Shown: one piece after another, positions 29,996 to 41,879 of the stretch
Layout: every line of letters begins with the position of its first letter
Numbering within the stretch: the stretch's first letter is position 1
Source of the DNA: Platerodrilus igneus
Lineage: Eukaryota > Arthropoda > Insecta > Coleoptera > Lycidae
DNA length: 64,000 bases
Direction of reading: 5' to 3'
Assembly (NCBI GenBank): GCA_036346225.1
Contig: JARFIW010000835.1
Location: 1,101,829-1,165,828, forward strand
Program-made: the position numbers and the translations under genes
Notes under the pieces: model-generated
Seen by the model: only the letters and a program-made list of their open reading frames with translations
Told to the model about the DNA's origin: nothing
The model's database searches: none

Positions 29996-31888
29996 TTAAA
30001 CATCTACTTTTGTTGTATCATGCGTTAATAACGGCGACTGTTCTTCATTGACACAGGTCGGAACTGACGGAATTTGTGTCACTGGCCACTTTTGCTCCGG
30101 CTCGACAAGAAATTCTGGGCCAACAAACCACCCACTATTAGAATTAATCTTCGATTGTATCTTCCACTTGGTTGCATCATCAGCAACAATCAAGCTAGTC
30201 GGCATCCATCGCCATTCAGAGAGAGCCGTCATCTCTAAAAATTCTCTCACTCTAAATGCGACGAATTGTTTATATCGTTTGTGGTTTCACGACAGCCAGT
30301 GTAGTACGTCCGTCTGGTCGGTATAAAATACTCGACGATTGACGTTGACCGTGTGGGTTTGTTCAATGGAGGTAGACAAACGGAACCCAATGAGAACATC
30401 TTGCAACTCGAAATGCAGTATTGTCATGCACTTTTGGGGCACAACTTTAGTTTTAGCACCAACTAGCCGACAGTTAACCCTAGAGCTTGTCGTGATACGA
30501 AAATATGCTACGGTGGCAAATGCGTTTTCACTTGCATCAACGAAGACATATAGTTCGGTGAGTTGTACCCTACAAAGGAGTAATATCTTTGGGTTGTGAT
30601 TTTCTGCAAGTTTGGCAGGAGGCTAGTCCACTTTAAATAGTGGATGTGAAGGCGTCTCAAGCCACGTTCGCTTTCCAAATGTCTCGGAGAAGCGTTTTCG
30701 CGTAGACAATGAAATACGCGATTAAACCAGGGTGTCAAAAATAATCACAACCGTCCGTAACACCTGACGCTTCGTCGGTTTACCCTCACCAACAATAATA
30801 TCTTTTCCTAATCGTTCCAAGTTTGGGCAAAAGTAAAAACAATCGTCAGTTGTAGACCACCACATACCCAAAACTTTAGCACCGCTTTTGTCATCACTTA
30901 AATTTAGATTTTTTTATTGCTCGTTGCTTTCATACCTCAGCGCATTCAGAAACTCCTGAGAGTTTGAAACTCAGTTGCGGATTTCAAATCCACCAATAGC
31001 ATGAATTTGGACGACCTCGTTTGCGACAGCTACTGCCTCGCGCTCACTTGTGAATCCATCTAACTAGTCATCCACGTAATGATTGTTGCATATAGCAAGA
31101 AATGCTCGTGGATAATCATTCACGAACGACATGGCATTTTTGTTTTTAACAAATTGGGCACAACTTGGCGAGCAGGTTGCCCCAAATGTCTTTACCCTCA
31201 TTTGGTATATATCTTGTTGCTTATGGGTCATAATGCCATAAGAATCGCTGTGAGTCTTGATCAACATCAGTTATAGCAACTTGATGAAACATTTCTCTAA
31301 TGTCGGCTGCAACCGCAACTGGAGATTCCCGAAATCGGTGCAAGATGTCTGACAGTGTTTTCAGTAAAACCCTTTAACAACGCAAAGCTGAGTGACACAC
31401 CATTAACTTCGGCAGCTGCGCCTCACACTATCCGAATCTTTTCCGGTTTATTTGGATTGGTTACTCCAAATATGGGTAGGTACCAAATTCAGGGGCCAAC
31501 AACTTTCTTCTGGGCATAGTATTCTAATATACTCCTTTTGCTTATAGCTTACAAATTGGGATTGCAGATTATGCGCTAGGAGGGGTTCTCGGGTCATTTT
31601 GCGTTCCAAACTCAAAAGTCTACGTTTAACTAGAGGGTAACTGTTAGTAAGACTAACTCTATCGTAGCGTCACAATAGACCAGTGACGTAAGGATTACCA
31701 TGTGTGGGACATTTACCGCCAAAATTTCGGTCAAAAAACTCATGAACCAACGCCTCTAATTTATTGTCCTTAAAGGTATCGCTAATATAAAATATAGGAT
31801 TTGATGCTCCGTAATTGGCCGACAAATGATACACTGAGTCAAATACTATCCACCCTAACCGAGTCTGGGCAGCCACGGGCTCCCCCAA
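29996..31888 (-). pseudogene. BEL-2 Pol remnants (linker, RT, RNase H)
   Basis: Pieces in order on the minus strand. 31,888-31,670 gives AQTRLGWIVFDSV and FFDRNFGGKC, the linker before RT. 31,267-31,064 gives MRVKTFGATCSPSCAQFVKN and NNHYVDD, the RT motif C, with a stop directly after it. 30,738-30,508 gives FNRVFHCLRENA and YYSFVGYNSPNY, the connection and start of RNase H. 30,250-29,996 gives MTALSEWRWMPTSLIVADDA, the D-N-P-A-D equivalent, and GWFVGPEFLVEPEQKWP. The spacing matches BEL-1 and BEL-3 Pol. No piece is longer than about 85 codons. Confidence 0.65.
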
Positions 31889-32294
31889 TGCCTTCGCATA
31901 TTTTTAACAGAATACTAAGTTTCCAGTGTTTTAGCCCAATAAAGTCCTTGGCTTTGCATTCTGGTAGTGACGAAATGGAACACCTATTGGGTGGCGATAC
32001 GCTGTATTATTGTTGTCAATAGTTAGCGATTGAATAGGCAGGTTAAGTGTCTCTACAGTATTTACGGCCTCAATATGAAATTTCTTACAATTTATCTCCA
32101 CGCCAGAAACTTGTAACGAAACTACCTTGCTACCTTGTTCGACTCTGGTAGTTTTTCCCGTCCACTTTAAAAACAGGTTGGTTTCAGACTCCTCAAGGTT
32201 TATTTTGTCGACAATTTCACGATCGAGTAGTGTAAGTAAGGAGCCTTCATCTAGGAATGCGTAGGTGCAAATGCTTTAGTCTGTCTATATAGAA

Positions 32295-32552
32295 CTATCT
32301 AAAATTCGAAAGAGAAGCTATTTGGGTGGAAGGCTTAGTGTTGACGGTCGTAGTAACAATTTGCACTACTTCAGTAGCGGATAGTGTAGGTATGTGTATA
32401 TTTGGATCATGCAATAGTGAATGGTGCTTGTATGTGCAATCATTTACGCTACAATCCCTGTATACTCTGCAACACCGGACATCATGCCGATTTAAACATT
32501 TTCTACACAGTTTGCATCTTTTTCTTTCATCCATTCGATCTTTTGGACACAT
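32295..32552 (-). pseudogene. BEL-2 Gag zinc-binding C-terminus
   Basis: CKLCRKCLNRHDVRCCRVY followed by CSVNDCTYKHHSLLHD, matching the paired Cys/His region that ends BEL/Pao Gag just ahead of the protease (compare CLNCLRTDHASMQC in BEL-3). This region binds genomic RNA in related elements. It is isolated from the rest of Gag by stops. Confidence 0.65.
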
Positions 32553-32779
32553 TTCTATAAATTTTTTGCACTCTATAGGACTACTGCATGTGCTTGTACA
32601 AACAGGGCATGTGATTATTCTGTAGTTACTATTGTTTGGGGTTCGGTTACTAGCGTGAGTGGCATGAAAGTGTTTTGGCTTGCATGAAACAACAAGACCA
32701 GCAGCCTCGGATTAATGGCTTACCAAACATTAAATATAAAGTGATCGACTTTTTCTGTCGTGTTTAACATATATTCGGT

Positions 32780-34169
32780 CTATTGTAGTTTTAGGGTCCC
32801 TCTCAGCTTCTCTACCAACTCAGAAACTAACCCGAGATTATCGTTATACGTAAACATGTTGGCAGCTCTCACAAGAGAACACAAGTGTTGAACCGAAAAA
32901 AAAAATTTGACAATGGAATCCATTCGGTCCTCTTTCACACCCGACTCGTTACGAAGTTTATCAATAACGATACGTAGAACTTGTTCAGGACGTCCACAAT
33001 GGGAACGAAGAATTACTAGAACATGGGGCGTTGATTCAGCAAGTAGCAGCTTTCCCTCCACTAGTTGAACAGCTTGACATGTCAAACAGCGTTGTATCCC
33101 CCCAAATTTTCTTCATTCGAAAAGTTACAAATTCGTGTCGATCGTATATCACTAGAAATGAACATTGGCCATTGCCTCGGATTGCCGTCAAATTTTGGAA
33201 GTTTGTGCGAATTTGACTGTCGGATGACAATTTGTTTTATAGAAAGGTTAATGTCTTCTTCCACGTCCTTGGAACACATTTGGAAACTAGTACTATTCAT
33301 GACTCTTTTGCGTCCGTTCGAAAAACCATGGCACGGATGTGGTTTCTTGCTGTAAGGGTGTTTCAAATAAATGATGGTTTAGTGCAGTCGTCAAGCATTC
33401 GGGTTCCTTATAAGACTGTTCCACTTTAGTAGGTAACGGCATGTCATTTAGTGTTGTCGTGTGATTAACTTTCGCGGATACGCTGGCCTTTTGTGCACTA
33501 GTTGCTAAAGGTGTGGCAACGTGGCACAAATCACCGCTATTAGAATTCATATCTTCTATTTCCGCGAATCCCACTCGAGGATGCTGTACGTCGTTCACCC
33601 ATCGAGCTGATCGCTTTTGTGAAACTTCCTTGTCATCATTAGCTGTACTAAGACGACTTACTTCCAAACCTCATTTTAGGATTTTGTATTTCTTTTGTAA
33701 ACATTTTACTTGCAACAAGTGTTCTTCCTCGAGCATGTCCAGGTCTAATTGCTGTCCACTCGTAGCTGGTGAAGATAGTGATTTGGAATTGTGCGTGTCC
33801 TCATGTGGCTCTAACGGCAACTTAACACAGGTCTTACGATTATATTCAGGATTAGTTATAACCAACTCCGTCTTTGATGTATTTTCAATGTCATGTTCAA
33901 CCACCGAATGCTTCGTTGACTGCTCACTTGTGGCTAACGGGTTTGTATATGCACGGGATGCAGAGCTTTTCTGCATTCCAATACTTAGATGTCGGCAACC
34001 TCGACAAATCCATTTTTTTTGTTCCCGTCCCCGACTGCAGTTGTAAACATGAGATGTGATATTTTTTACGACATAATGTACATGCAACCATTACGTCTCC
34101 ATCTAGTTCTTGACATCTTGGGCAGTTAACTTTTTGAGGCAAACACTGTATGGGTAGCATTGGTGTCAA
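32780..34169 (-). pseudogene. BEL-2 Gag with N-terminal PHD-like finger and DUF1759
   Basis: 34,169-33,924 reads CPRCQELDGDVMVACTLC then KKYHISC, and in the next frame WICRGC at about 34,000: together a C2-C2-H-C-C2 pattern as in PHD fingers. A Ser/Thr-rich linker (33,667-33,293) follows. Then the DUF1759-type Gag core appears in two frames: LPKFDGNPRQWPMFI and ICNFSNEENL (33,366-33,082), and VLVILRSHCGRPEQVLRIVI (33,085-32,780). Gag forms the virus-like particle. The finger is seen in some arthropod BEL/Pao Gags; its role is unknown, and histone or chromatin binding would be a guess. Confidence 0.65.
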
Positions 34170-34460
34170 TTATAAGTACTACGATAGTAACTGGGCGTTA
34201 TACATTGGCAGTGGTTAACTAATCAAGTGTTTGGTTGGCTTCCGCAACTGATCCGTAAAATAGTTATAGCAAGACGTTACCGATGTTGAACAGTAATTCC
34301 TAACAAACTTATTTTCGGTCTATCATTAATAGTAGATGTCGCATAGCTGATGGCTATCAGTTTTTCTTTTGGTGCAGAAAACTCTCCAAAACTAGCTTTT
34401 TTGATGGTAGCTTTAGCTGTACGTTTCAGCTTTTATTATAGCCAATCGAAATTTATAAGT

Positions 34461-34797
34461 TGTTGGAATGTATGAGTAGTCTGCAAGACACGAGACACAC
34501 AATTTGTAATAAAGAACTGAACGTATCATTTATTATAAATTTGCTACGCACAATTAACAATATGGAACAACTATACTTATATGTAACTTACAATATGTTG
34601 TCACCTGGGTTGTGACCTCCTTTTATGCTGAACTAAATTAAGTTATGCATTTAAAAAGCGTTTGACATCCCAATTTATTTTACATTTTCAAACCTTAACC
34701 TTCGTGGGTTTAAAATGTCTAATCTAAACAAAGAGAGATCAAACCCACTAATTCAAATAATTTGGCAATTAGCAAACGCAAGACGCATTCTAGACAC
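34461..34797 (-). repeat. BEL-2 5' LTR (inverted orientation, slightly truncated)
   Basis: The reverse complement of this block aligns along its length with the plus-strand LTR at 35,889-36,258. Shared words include gatacgttcagttcttta, agtatagttgttccatattg and gctaattgccaaat. It ends tgttggaatg at 34,461 (LTR 3' end in its own orientation) and begins inside the LTR at 34,797, lacking about the first 11 bases of the intact copy. It therefore abuts the integrase fragment directly. Confidence 0.75.
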
Positions 34798-35880
34798 TAC
34801 CATCACGAAACAGTCGCAAACGAAATCAGACAGAAGTTTGTGATTTTTCAATTGCGAGCCTTATTGAAAAAAGTAAGATCTCGGTGCCAAAAATGTAAGA
34901 ACGAACGAGCCCGGTTCTTGACTCCAAAAGGGGAGATCATCCTCATGCTAGAGTGGCTTCATATCTTGCACCGTTCTCGTATGTGGGACTTGCTTGTAGT
35001 TGTTGGTCGTCAAATGGGAAAACGATGGGTGGCACTGTTTACCTGTTTAACTATAAGAGTCATTCATCTAGAAATTGTGCATAATCTTAACAAAAGCTCT
35101 TGCATGATGGCGATACAAACTTCATTGCGAGAAGACGAATACCGCTTGAAGTTCAAAGTGACGATGGAACGAACTTTCGAGGAGTCGACAACGAACTACG
35201 TCGACTGTATAGTATAGTCACTCTTAATAATTACAGAACCGAGTTCGACCAAATACGCTGGATCTTTATTTTTCCCTTATCGCCACATATGGGTGGTTGC
35301 TGGGAACGCATGGCACGCTCCGTCAAAAAATGTTTATTTGCTACCATGTCTACGAGAAATCCAGACGACAAAATTTTAAGGTGCGTTTTTATGTAAACGG
35401 AATCGATTGTAAATTCCCGACCATAGACGTATATATCGATCGATCCTGAGGCAGAGGAAGCAATAACGCCAAACCACTTTTTGCTGGGCAATTCAGGCGC
35501 CTCTAAACCGTTCCTACCCTACGACGATAAAGGTGACACCTTGATTAGAAACTGGGAGCTGTCTCATGTAATGGTATACCGATTTTGGCAAAGATGGCTA
35601 AAAGAGTATCTCCCCGAATTGAACCGCACTACAATTTGGATCGAAGAGGTCAAGGTGAATGAAAAGGATGATATCGTCATCATGTTGGACGAGAAAAAAA
35701 CCAATCGTGAAAAAAAGGCATAGTGCGGGAGGTTAAAACTAGCGGGAAAGGCAACCAAAGTCGACAAGTTACCATTCAGAACCCGACGGGTATATACTCG
35801 CCTTCTGCAACTGATGTAGTTGTTCTTGACGTTTGGTGTAGTGTAAATAGTAAGTTGTCCAATTATTTGGGTCTCATTAC
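34798..35880 (+). pseudogene. BEL/Pao integrase fragment, opposite orientation to BEL-2 body
   Basis: The sequence starts abruptly in the zinc-binding region (YHHETVANEIRQKF, then CQKCKNERA) and continues through KRWVALFTCLTIRVIHLEIV, then in a second frame VQSDDGTNFRGVDNEL, with the second catalytic Asp, and LSPHMGGCWERMARSVKKC, with the catalytic Glu. The tail HVMVYRFWQRWLKEYLPELN and the end near GGVFGR match BEL integrase C-termini. The LTR follows at once, so this is the natural 3' end of a BEL element, separated from its RT/RNase H part. Several stops and frameshifts are present. Confidence 0.75.
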
Positions 35881-35888
35881 TGGGGGGG

Positions 35889-36258
35889 TGTTCGGGAGAG
35901 TGTCTCGAATGCGCCTCGCATTTGCTAATTGCCAAATTTATTTGATTTAGTGGGTTAGATCTCTCTTTGTTTAGATTAGACAGTTTAAACCCAAAAAGGC
36001 GAAGGGTTGGAAATGTAAAATAAATTGGAATGTTAAACGATTTTTAAATGCATGACTTAATTTGCCTAATAAAATATAGCCCAGCAAAAAAAGAGGCCGC
36101 AACTCAGGTGAAAACACATTGTTAGCTACATATAAGTATAGTTGTTCCATATTGTTAATGTTTAATTGTCCGTGAGAAATTTATGATAAATGATACGTTC
36201 AGTTCTTTATCACAAATAGTGTGTCTCCTATCTTATGGACTACTCATACATTCTAACA
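35889..36258 (+). repeat. BEL-2-type 3' LTR (plus orientation)
   Basis: Begins tgttcgggag after a run of seven or more G (polypurine tract) and ends ttctaaca, thus TG...CA. It is the complete version of the inverted LTR at 34,461-34,797. To its right is RTE sequence that has no counterpart directly left of the composite, so no target duplication can be read. Confidence 0.75.
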
Positions 36259-36261
36259 CTT

Positions 36262-36395
36262 CCCATCTTGTGTTATTTGACTTCCTAGTTAGCAGAAATT
36301 TTTAACCTCTTGTAAGTTCTTGTTTCCTATTTGTATTCTTGTTTTTGACTTATTTAGCTCTTCCTTTACGTGCTAATACTAATACCTCCAATACC
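36262..36395 (-). repeat. RTE LINE fragment (reverse transcriptase 3' part)
   Basis: Matches 52,605-52,735 of RTE copy C in the same orientation (cccatcttg, gcagaaat, gttcttgttt, cttgtttttga), coding in reverse for the FCYLGSQIT region. It begins directly at the BEL-2 LTR end, suggesting the LTR element landed in an RTE copy. Confidence 0.65.
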
Positions 36396-36950
36396 ATGCA
36401 GCCATCGCCATGGATTGTTTTACAGCGTGACTTGAATGGGGGAGGAGAAAGAAATTGGTTCGATAGATTGGGTGGTGATGGGAAATAAGAGTGGGGCAGC
36501 AAACGGCTGAGCTCGGGTACCTCGGGTTTGCCATGCTCATACCTATTTGGTAGGTAATAGGTCCCCTAGGTTCATGCTTTCGCGGACTTGAGCCTAACTA
36601 ACTGTAACTTCTTCCGAAACTTTTCTTAATCTTGTTGGCCATTGTTTCTATCTCTACTTGTACTCGGGTCACTTTTTACTGAAACTACCAAGCAAATGGA
36701 GTTGCCTTAAAGTATCCTCACAAAAATTCCTGGGCAATGTTATTGTATTTTTAAAGTTTTGTTACTGATTGTGAACACTTAGTGGTTGAAATACGTAATC
36801 TCGTTTAATACTAATTTCTATTTAACCGTTTTTATATTATTTAATACCCATTATCACTTTTTAACTGGAATAGCGTTAATAAGTTCTTGTGAAAAATTAA
36901 TTACTGTAATAATCTATTAATTTATTAACTAATCACAGTTTGTTTGGTCC
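36396..36950. other. Non-coding DNA
   Basis: No gene or clear repeat relationship inside the window. The block 36,500-36,600 is GC-richer than its surroundings. Confidence 0.4.
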
Positions 36951-36951
36951 T

Positions 36952-37196
36952 TGTGTGTGTGTGTGCGCGCGCGCGCGCGTGTGTGTGCGCGCGCGCGTGC
37001 GTGCGAGTATGCGTACGAGCTGTGCATGCGTACGTGTATGTTAGTATGTTTTTAGTGTGTGTGCATATACGTGCGTGTGTGTGCGTATGAGGGTGCGTGC
37101 GTGCGTGCTTGTGTGGGTGCGTTCGTACGTGTGTATGTGTATATGCGTGCGTGCATGCGTGCGTGCGTGAATGCGTGCGTGCGCGTGTGCGTGCTG
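36952..37196. repeat. Alternating purine-pyrimidine (GT/GC/GTGC) tract
   Basis: About 245 bases of nearly strict purine-pyrimidine alternation, including tgtgtgtgtgtgcgcgcgcg and further GC and GTGC runs. Such tracts can adopt left-handed Z-DNA and are prone to slippage. Non-coding. Confidence 0.85.
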
Positions 37197-38270
37197 TTAG
37201 TACAATTAGCGGTTATTTGAATACGTACAAAAATAACATATTTTAGATAAATTCGAGGGCTCTCGAATGGAAAATCTCTTTCCTTAAGCTTGTGAAATCT
37301 ACTACGGTCCTGGTGTTATATAAATATGTATTACAATTACCAATATTTTTCATTTTAAAGATAAATTTATATTGTTATAAGTCTCAAGTTCAAGATAACA
37401 CAAAAGTTCAGGTCATTTTAATCAAAGTCACACACACTTAAAATTCCTACGAGTAAAGAACTACGGAGTTGATTCAGTCGCTCAAAAGTAAAGAAAACTT
37501 CCGTAAAAGTTCTTTAAGGAATATATTCAAACATATTATCATGTAATTTCCCTTGAAATTATCGACGGCGCGGCAAACATGAAAGGAGATAAAAGGAACC
37601 GCTATCATTTTGTCGCATGTATAGTAGTTCCTATCCACACCTTGCAAATTTAACTGTTTATTTATTGTATTATAAATAATATAAACGTGTGCTGACGAGT
37701 CATACTCTTCAACTTCAAAAAAAACGCCGGCAAAACGGTTACAAACTGACAGTAATAATGCTGGATTATATTCTCGTTATCATCCATATTAAATACAAAA
37801 TTAAGCTTTGATTAAATTATTTTGAGGTGCAATATAGTTGTTTATCTTAAACAGAATTATACTTACGTTTATCATAAATTAAATTTAATAAAATCAGTTT
37901 TTATCAGATTTCATTTAACCTACCTTTGGTTTGTTAAAACATTTCGAAAGACTGAGTTTCGCAAAACAATCTCAACCGGACAAATTTTAATCTTTAAACA
38001 TCCTTTGGTCAGAGACTAAGGGTGAACGGGACTAATTAAATTTTCAATCCAACGCTACCACAAGCCCGGCGAACAATAACAACCAATTGCCCAAACACCG
38101 CCGTAACGCCTAAAACGCATAAACAACATCGAAATTTAATTACAAACGTCGCCGTAGCACCGACAACCGGCTACAAAAAAAAAACCCTTTTATCAAGACA
38201 TTCCTTGTGGTTACAAGTTTCCGCGCAGTTAAGCTAGTCTGTCACTTAGAGGAAAGTCTTCATCAAATTG
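37197..38270. other. AT-rich DNA without recognisable gene
   Basis: Only short shadow frames. From about 38,020 the base composition shifts to the C-rich plus strand typical of the R1-like LINE that follows, so the untranslated leader of that element may start here. Confidence 0.4.
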
Positions 38271-38499
38271 AATTATCCCAATGCCAATATCACACATCGC
38301 ACATCCAGCCCAGTGCCAATTCAGTAGATCGAAGCACAAGAACATAAAAAAAGAGAACTGCTAGGATTTGTAGGGCCACATTCATTCAAAACTGGGATGC
38401 CGCTGCTGCCGACTTCATTCCTAATCAAGTTTACTTAGACATGAGCTCACCATACTAGGCGAATGGAGAAAGCAGCAATTTCAAAAACAGGGGATATTC

Positions 38500-38880
38500 G
38501 GACTAATCAAATTTATCGGCCAGACTTTTTACAATACTATGCTTATGCCAACTTTCCGAAAAACTAGATTCAACGAATTTCCCACGATCCATAAAAACTT
38601 GCTCTTCGTTCTTGCAAAAGGATAAAAGAACGTTCAATTTCGAATTCGAGTCAGTTCTCTGCGCTGCTACTAGCCAGAAAAACTTTACACTCCAACACCA
38701 TCTTAGAATCCACAACTCCCCATTCCTTATTCCTACTTGGGAATTCCAATACGGCAAATCCAACATTGACATTACTCTCACCAACTCCCCAGCCTCAAAC
38801 CTAATTAGTTCCTAGACAGTTTCTCACATCCATCAATCCAGTGATCATAATTCAATTACATTTGATATCCTATCCAATCT
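38500..38880 (+). pseudogene. R1-like LINE endonuclease C-terminus
   Basis: Translated in shifting frames this stretch reads HLRIHNSPFLIPTWEFQY then IDITLTNSPASNLI, and further on an S-D-H-N-like block (reads SSDHNSITFDI, about 38,838). These are the last conserved blocks of LINE endonucleases (x-D-I-T-L-x-x and S-D-H-N). Stops and shifts separate them. Confidence 0.6.
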
Positions 38881-39399
38881 TCCCCCCAGAACACACCAGA
38901 AGATTCAATCCTTTAACACCGGAAAAGCAGACTGGCCCTTATTTCTAGAATCCCTAGCTTCAATCATTCCCGCTTTCCCATCAATCTCCTATGCAAATTT
39001 CACTCCTCATTCCCTCGCTAACGATATAACCAACAATATCCTCACAGCTGCCTCTACAACTATCCCACAGAAACATTACACCTCAGGAGCCGCGCCGTGG
39101 TGGACACAACAATTTACTCATGCCAGACGCTCACTTGCAACTACTAGACACCGACTCCAAAGAGCGAAACGTACCAACGCACACCCCATTGCTATTAATA
39201 CATTATCTAACAAATATACCACTGACAGACGACAATACAAAATCCTCATTAACACCACCAGAAAACAGCACTTCTTTGACATAATTCACGATCAACACAC
39301 AAATCTCTGGAGTACGTACCGTAAACTGATCAAACCTCCCTCCACACACATATCCTCACAGCCATTTCAACTACAATCCCTTCCACATTTAAGCAAGCA

Positions 39400-41310
39400 A
39401 TGTTTACCCTCCTAGATACAGCAATACCTTCGGTTCCTCTTGACGTACCAACCCAACCACAACAACGCATAATTGACAACATTCTAACCCAACCAGGCAC
39501 GAACCCAGACACAGACTTTGAACTCTCCCTCTTAGATTCCTTCGTTAACAAACTAAACCCCCATAAAGTCCCCGGCCCAGACCTCATCACCAACCTGATC
39601 CTACAAAAACCCTGGCCCCTCATTAGAGAATCCACACACCTACTATTCCAAAAATGCCTCTCTCCGGAATTTTCCCTGACCCATTTAAATATGCTTCCAT
39701 TCCCTTATACTCAAACCCAATAAGCCCCCCCGAAGACCCCAAATCCTACAGACATATTGCATTCCTTCCAACACTTGGCAAAATCCTTGAACAGACCATC
39801 CTATACAAACTAAACTCACACATAGAACGTCATTCCTTACTCTCACCTAACCAACACGGCTTTCGCTCGGGGCATAGTGCTGAACGTACAATCCGCTCCC
39901 TAATTCAAACGGTCCAAACATCCCCTTATACATATGTAGTTTCCTTATTCCTCAACTTCCACTCAGCCTTCGATCTCCTTTGGTGGACCAATCTTCTTAA
40001 TCAACTTAAACAAGTCAATTCTCCTTCCAATTTTTACCTCTTAATAAAACCCTTCCTCTTATCACGAACAGCCATCTTATCCTCCAATTTCCACTTGGTT
40101 ACTAAACCTCTCACTCAAGGAAGTCCACAACGTTCCCGTTTATCACCTACCCTATGGAACCTCGCAATCGATTCTCTCTTAGACCTCAATATCCCAAACA
40201 CCTCCACCTTCACTTACGCCGATGACATAGCTTTCCTTATCCACGGCAACTCTCGTGCCTCTATAGAATCCACCGCTGCCGTACTAATTAATTCAATTGA
40301 ATCCTGGTCTTCTTTAAACAGACAACCATTCTTCACATCTAGAACAAAAATACTCATGCTCAAAGGCTACCTCAGCCCAAACCGAAATCCTAAGATTCAC
40401 ATCCTTAACACACCAATGCCCCTGTCCACAACAGCTCCCTACCTTGGACTCCACATTGACACTCGCCTAAAAATGAACTCCCTTCTCTCCAAACTTCGAA
40501 TCAAAACACAAATCATACTCCATAACCTACTTCACGCTCTCCCAAAGTCAGTCAACCTCACTAATCCAACACGAAGACTAATCATTAACCACATCATAAC
40601 CTGATCATCAGATACGCAGTAGATTCTTGGCTCCCGCTTACACCTCCAGACGTACGCTCAACACGATCATAAGACCTTTCCCACTACACCTCAAGAGCGT
40701 ACAGAACCACCTACACAGCGTCCTTGTATACCCTGCTTTAAATCCCTCCGATCGAAATCCAACTAAACTCCTCGCTCCAAATCCGAAACTTCAAACATAA
40801 CCTACCAATCATCCTACACGACAGAACACTTCACTATGACGAATACCGTATTCTCCCTAAAACTGAAATAAAATCCCGAATACATAACTCCCTACTCCAT
40901 TCTTGGCAAGATCTTTGGTCCTACTCCACCACCGGCAGATCGGCAGATATACATTTGATATCTTCCCTGATATCACAAACATCCCTCCGCATATTCGTTT
41001 CTCTAATCTTCCTACAATGCAATTTCTGTCCGGCCATGGTAACTTCCGTGACAAACTTCATCAATTCCATTTAACTGCTTCCCTTCATTGTCCTTGCAAC
41101 AATCAATCTCTAGAAACTCCACAACGCCTGATGTACTCTTGTTCCCTAACCTCTCTAAAACAAATCAACCTCAAGCAATCTACAAACTTTGACCCGTTCT
41201 CCCCACTTCTTAACATAAACTTCCTAGTGACTAACTACCCTCAAGAATTCAACCATTTCCTAAATAAAATCCTTTTAACCAAACAAACCACCCATAACCA
41301 GCGGCACTGA
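39400..41310 (+). pseudogene. R1-like LINE reverse transcriptase and C-terminal domain
   Basis: 39,400-39,723 covers the RT N-terminal block (LLDSFVNKLNPHKVPGPDLI). 39,654-40,604 is a 316-codon frame: PKSYRHIAFLPTLGKILEQT, LLSPNQHGFRSGHSAERT, FLNFHSAFDLLWW (motif A position; the usual Asp is Asn, L-N-F-H), TQGSPQRSRLSPTLWNLAID, and FTYADDIAFLIHG (motif C, Asp-Asp intact), then APYLGLHIDTRL. A frameshift near 40,604 precedes the C-terminal region, which includes HCPCNNQSLETPQRLMYSC, the Cys/His nucleic-acid-binding motif. RT would copy the element RNA at the nicked target. Confidence 0.8.
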
Positions 41311-41560
41311 CACACTTAATATACACTCCTGCAATTCACTACCACATCACACTTTCACTCGCACTATGCACACAATCAGCCCCACTCCACGTGCTCAGTC
41401 GACAACAAAGGTAAGAGGCACAAATCCCCCTCACCAAAACTTCAAGAATCCCAGTTGTCGTAGAATTATTGATTCTAAATTCTTAAATATATGTAAATAC
41501 CTATAATGTACGGCTAGTATGGGCTCTGACCTAGGTATAGTCCACAACATTAAATTAATT

Positions 41561-41581
41561 TATCTATCTATCTATCTATCT
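41561..41581 (+). repeat. (TATC)n tail of the R1-like LINE
   Basis: Five tetranucleotide units directly after the LINE 3' untranslated sequence, in the place of a poly-A tail. Confidence 0.85.
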
Positions 41582-41879
41582 AGCCAGAAAAACTCAATCA
41601 GAGCTTCCACTAACCCAAGTACAACAATTTTTGAATCAGTGTCAGCGCTTTCAATAATGCGGGAAATTTTGTCTCCAGCCCTGCGCTTCAACTAGATTTG
41701 ACGAGCATCGTCAGCAACAATAGCGATTTTAAAAGCAGAAGTACCACCACGACGGCTAAGCCGTATAACCGTCATCGACGTACATTCTACTAGTGGTCAA
41801 TCCGACAGATAGAAAACCACGACAACTACAAAGATAAACCAAGCGATCAATGGAGCATTGATGCAACTGAGCAATTTAG

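Larger units (their letters stand above)
29996..34460 (-). mobile_element. BEL/Pao retrotransposon BEL-2, internal region, decayed and 3'-truncated
   Basis: Reading leftward from the inverted LTR at 34,461-34,797: Gag with a PHD-like finger and DUF1759, a zinc-binding Gag end, protease to RT linker, RT with YVDD, and RNase H remnants ending about 29,996. The integrase expected next is absent here, while an integrase fragment of the same class lies on the other side of the LTR in the opposite orientation. Stops and frameshifts are everywhere, so this copy is much older than BEL-3. Confidence 0.7.
38275..41585 (+). mobile_element. R1-like (I-superfamily) LINE, decayed
   Basis: C-rich plus strand with an endonuclease remnant (about 38,500-38,850), a reverse transcriptase region (39,400-40,604), a C-terminal Cys/His region (40,903-41,310) and a 3' tail of (tatc)n at 41,561-41,581. 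The 5' end is unclear. A shorter, inverted relative lies at 42,545-43,760. The order endonuclease, RT, C-terminal CCHC and the YADDIAFL motif place it with R1/I-type LINEs; the exact clade cannot be fixed by eye. Confidence 0.75.

Noticed and set aside
33513..34059. Cys-rich plus-strand frames over the BEL-2 Gag
   Set aside because: Antisense of the zinc-finger-containing Gag; the cysteines are composition artefacts.
34461..36258. A DNA transposon defined by the long inverted repeats
   Set aside because: The repeats are LTRs (TG...CA, polypurine tract on one side, integrase next to it), so the inversion concerns a retrotransposon.
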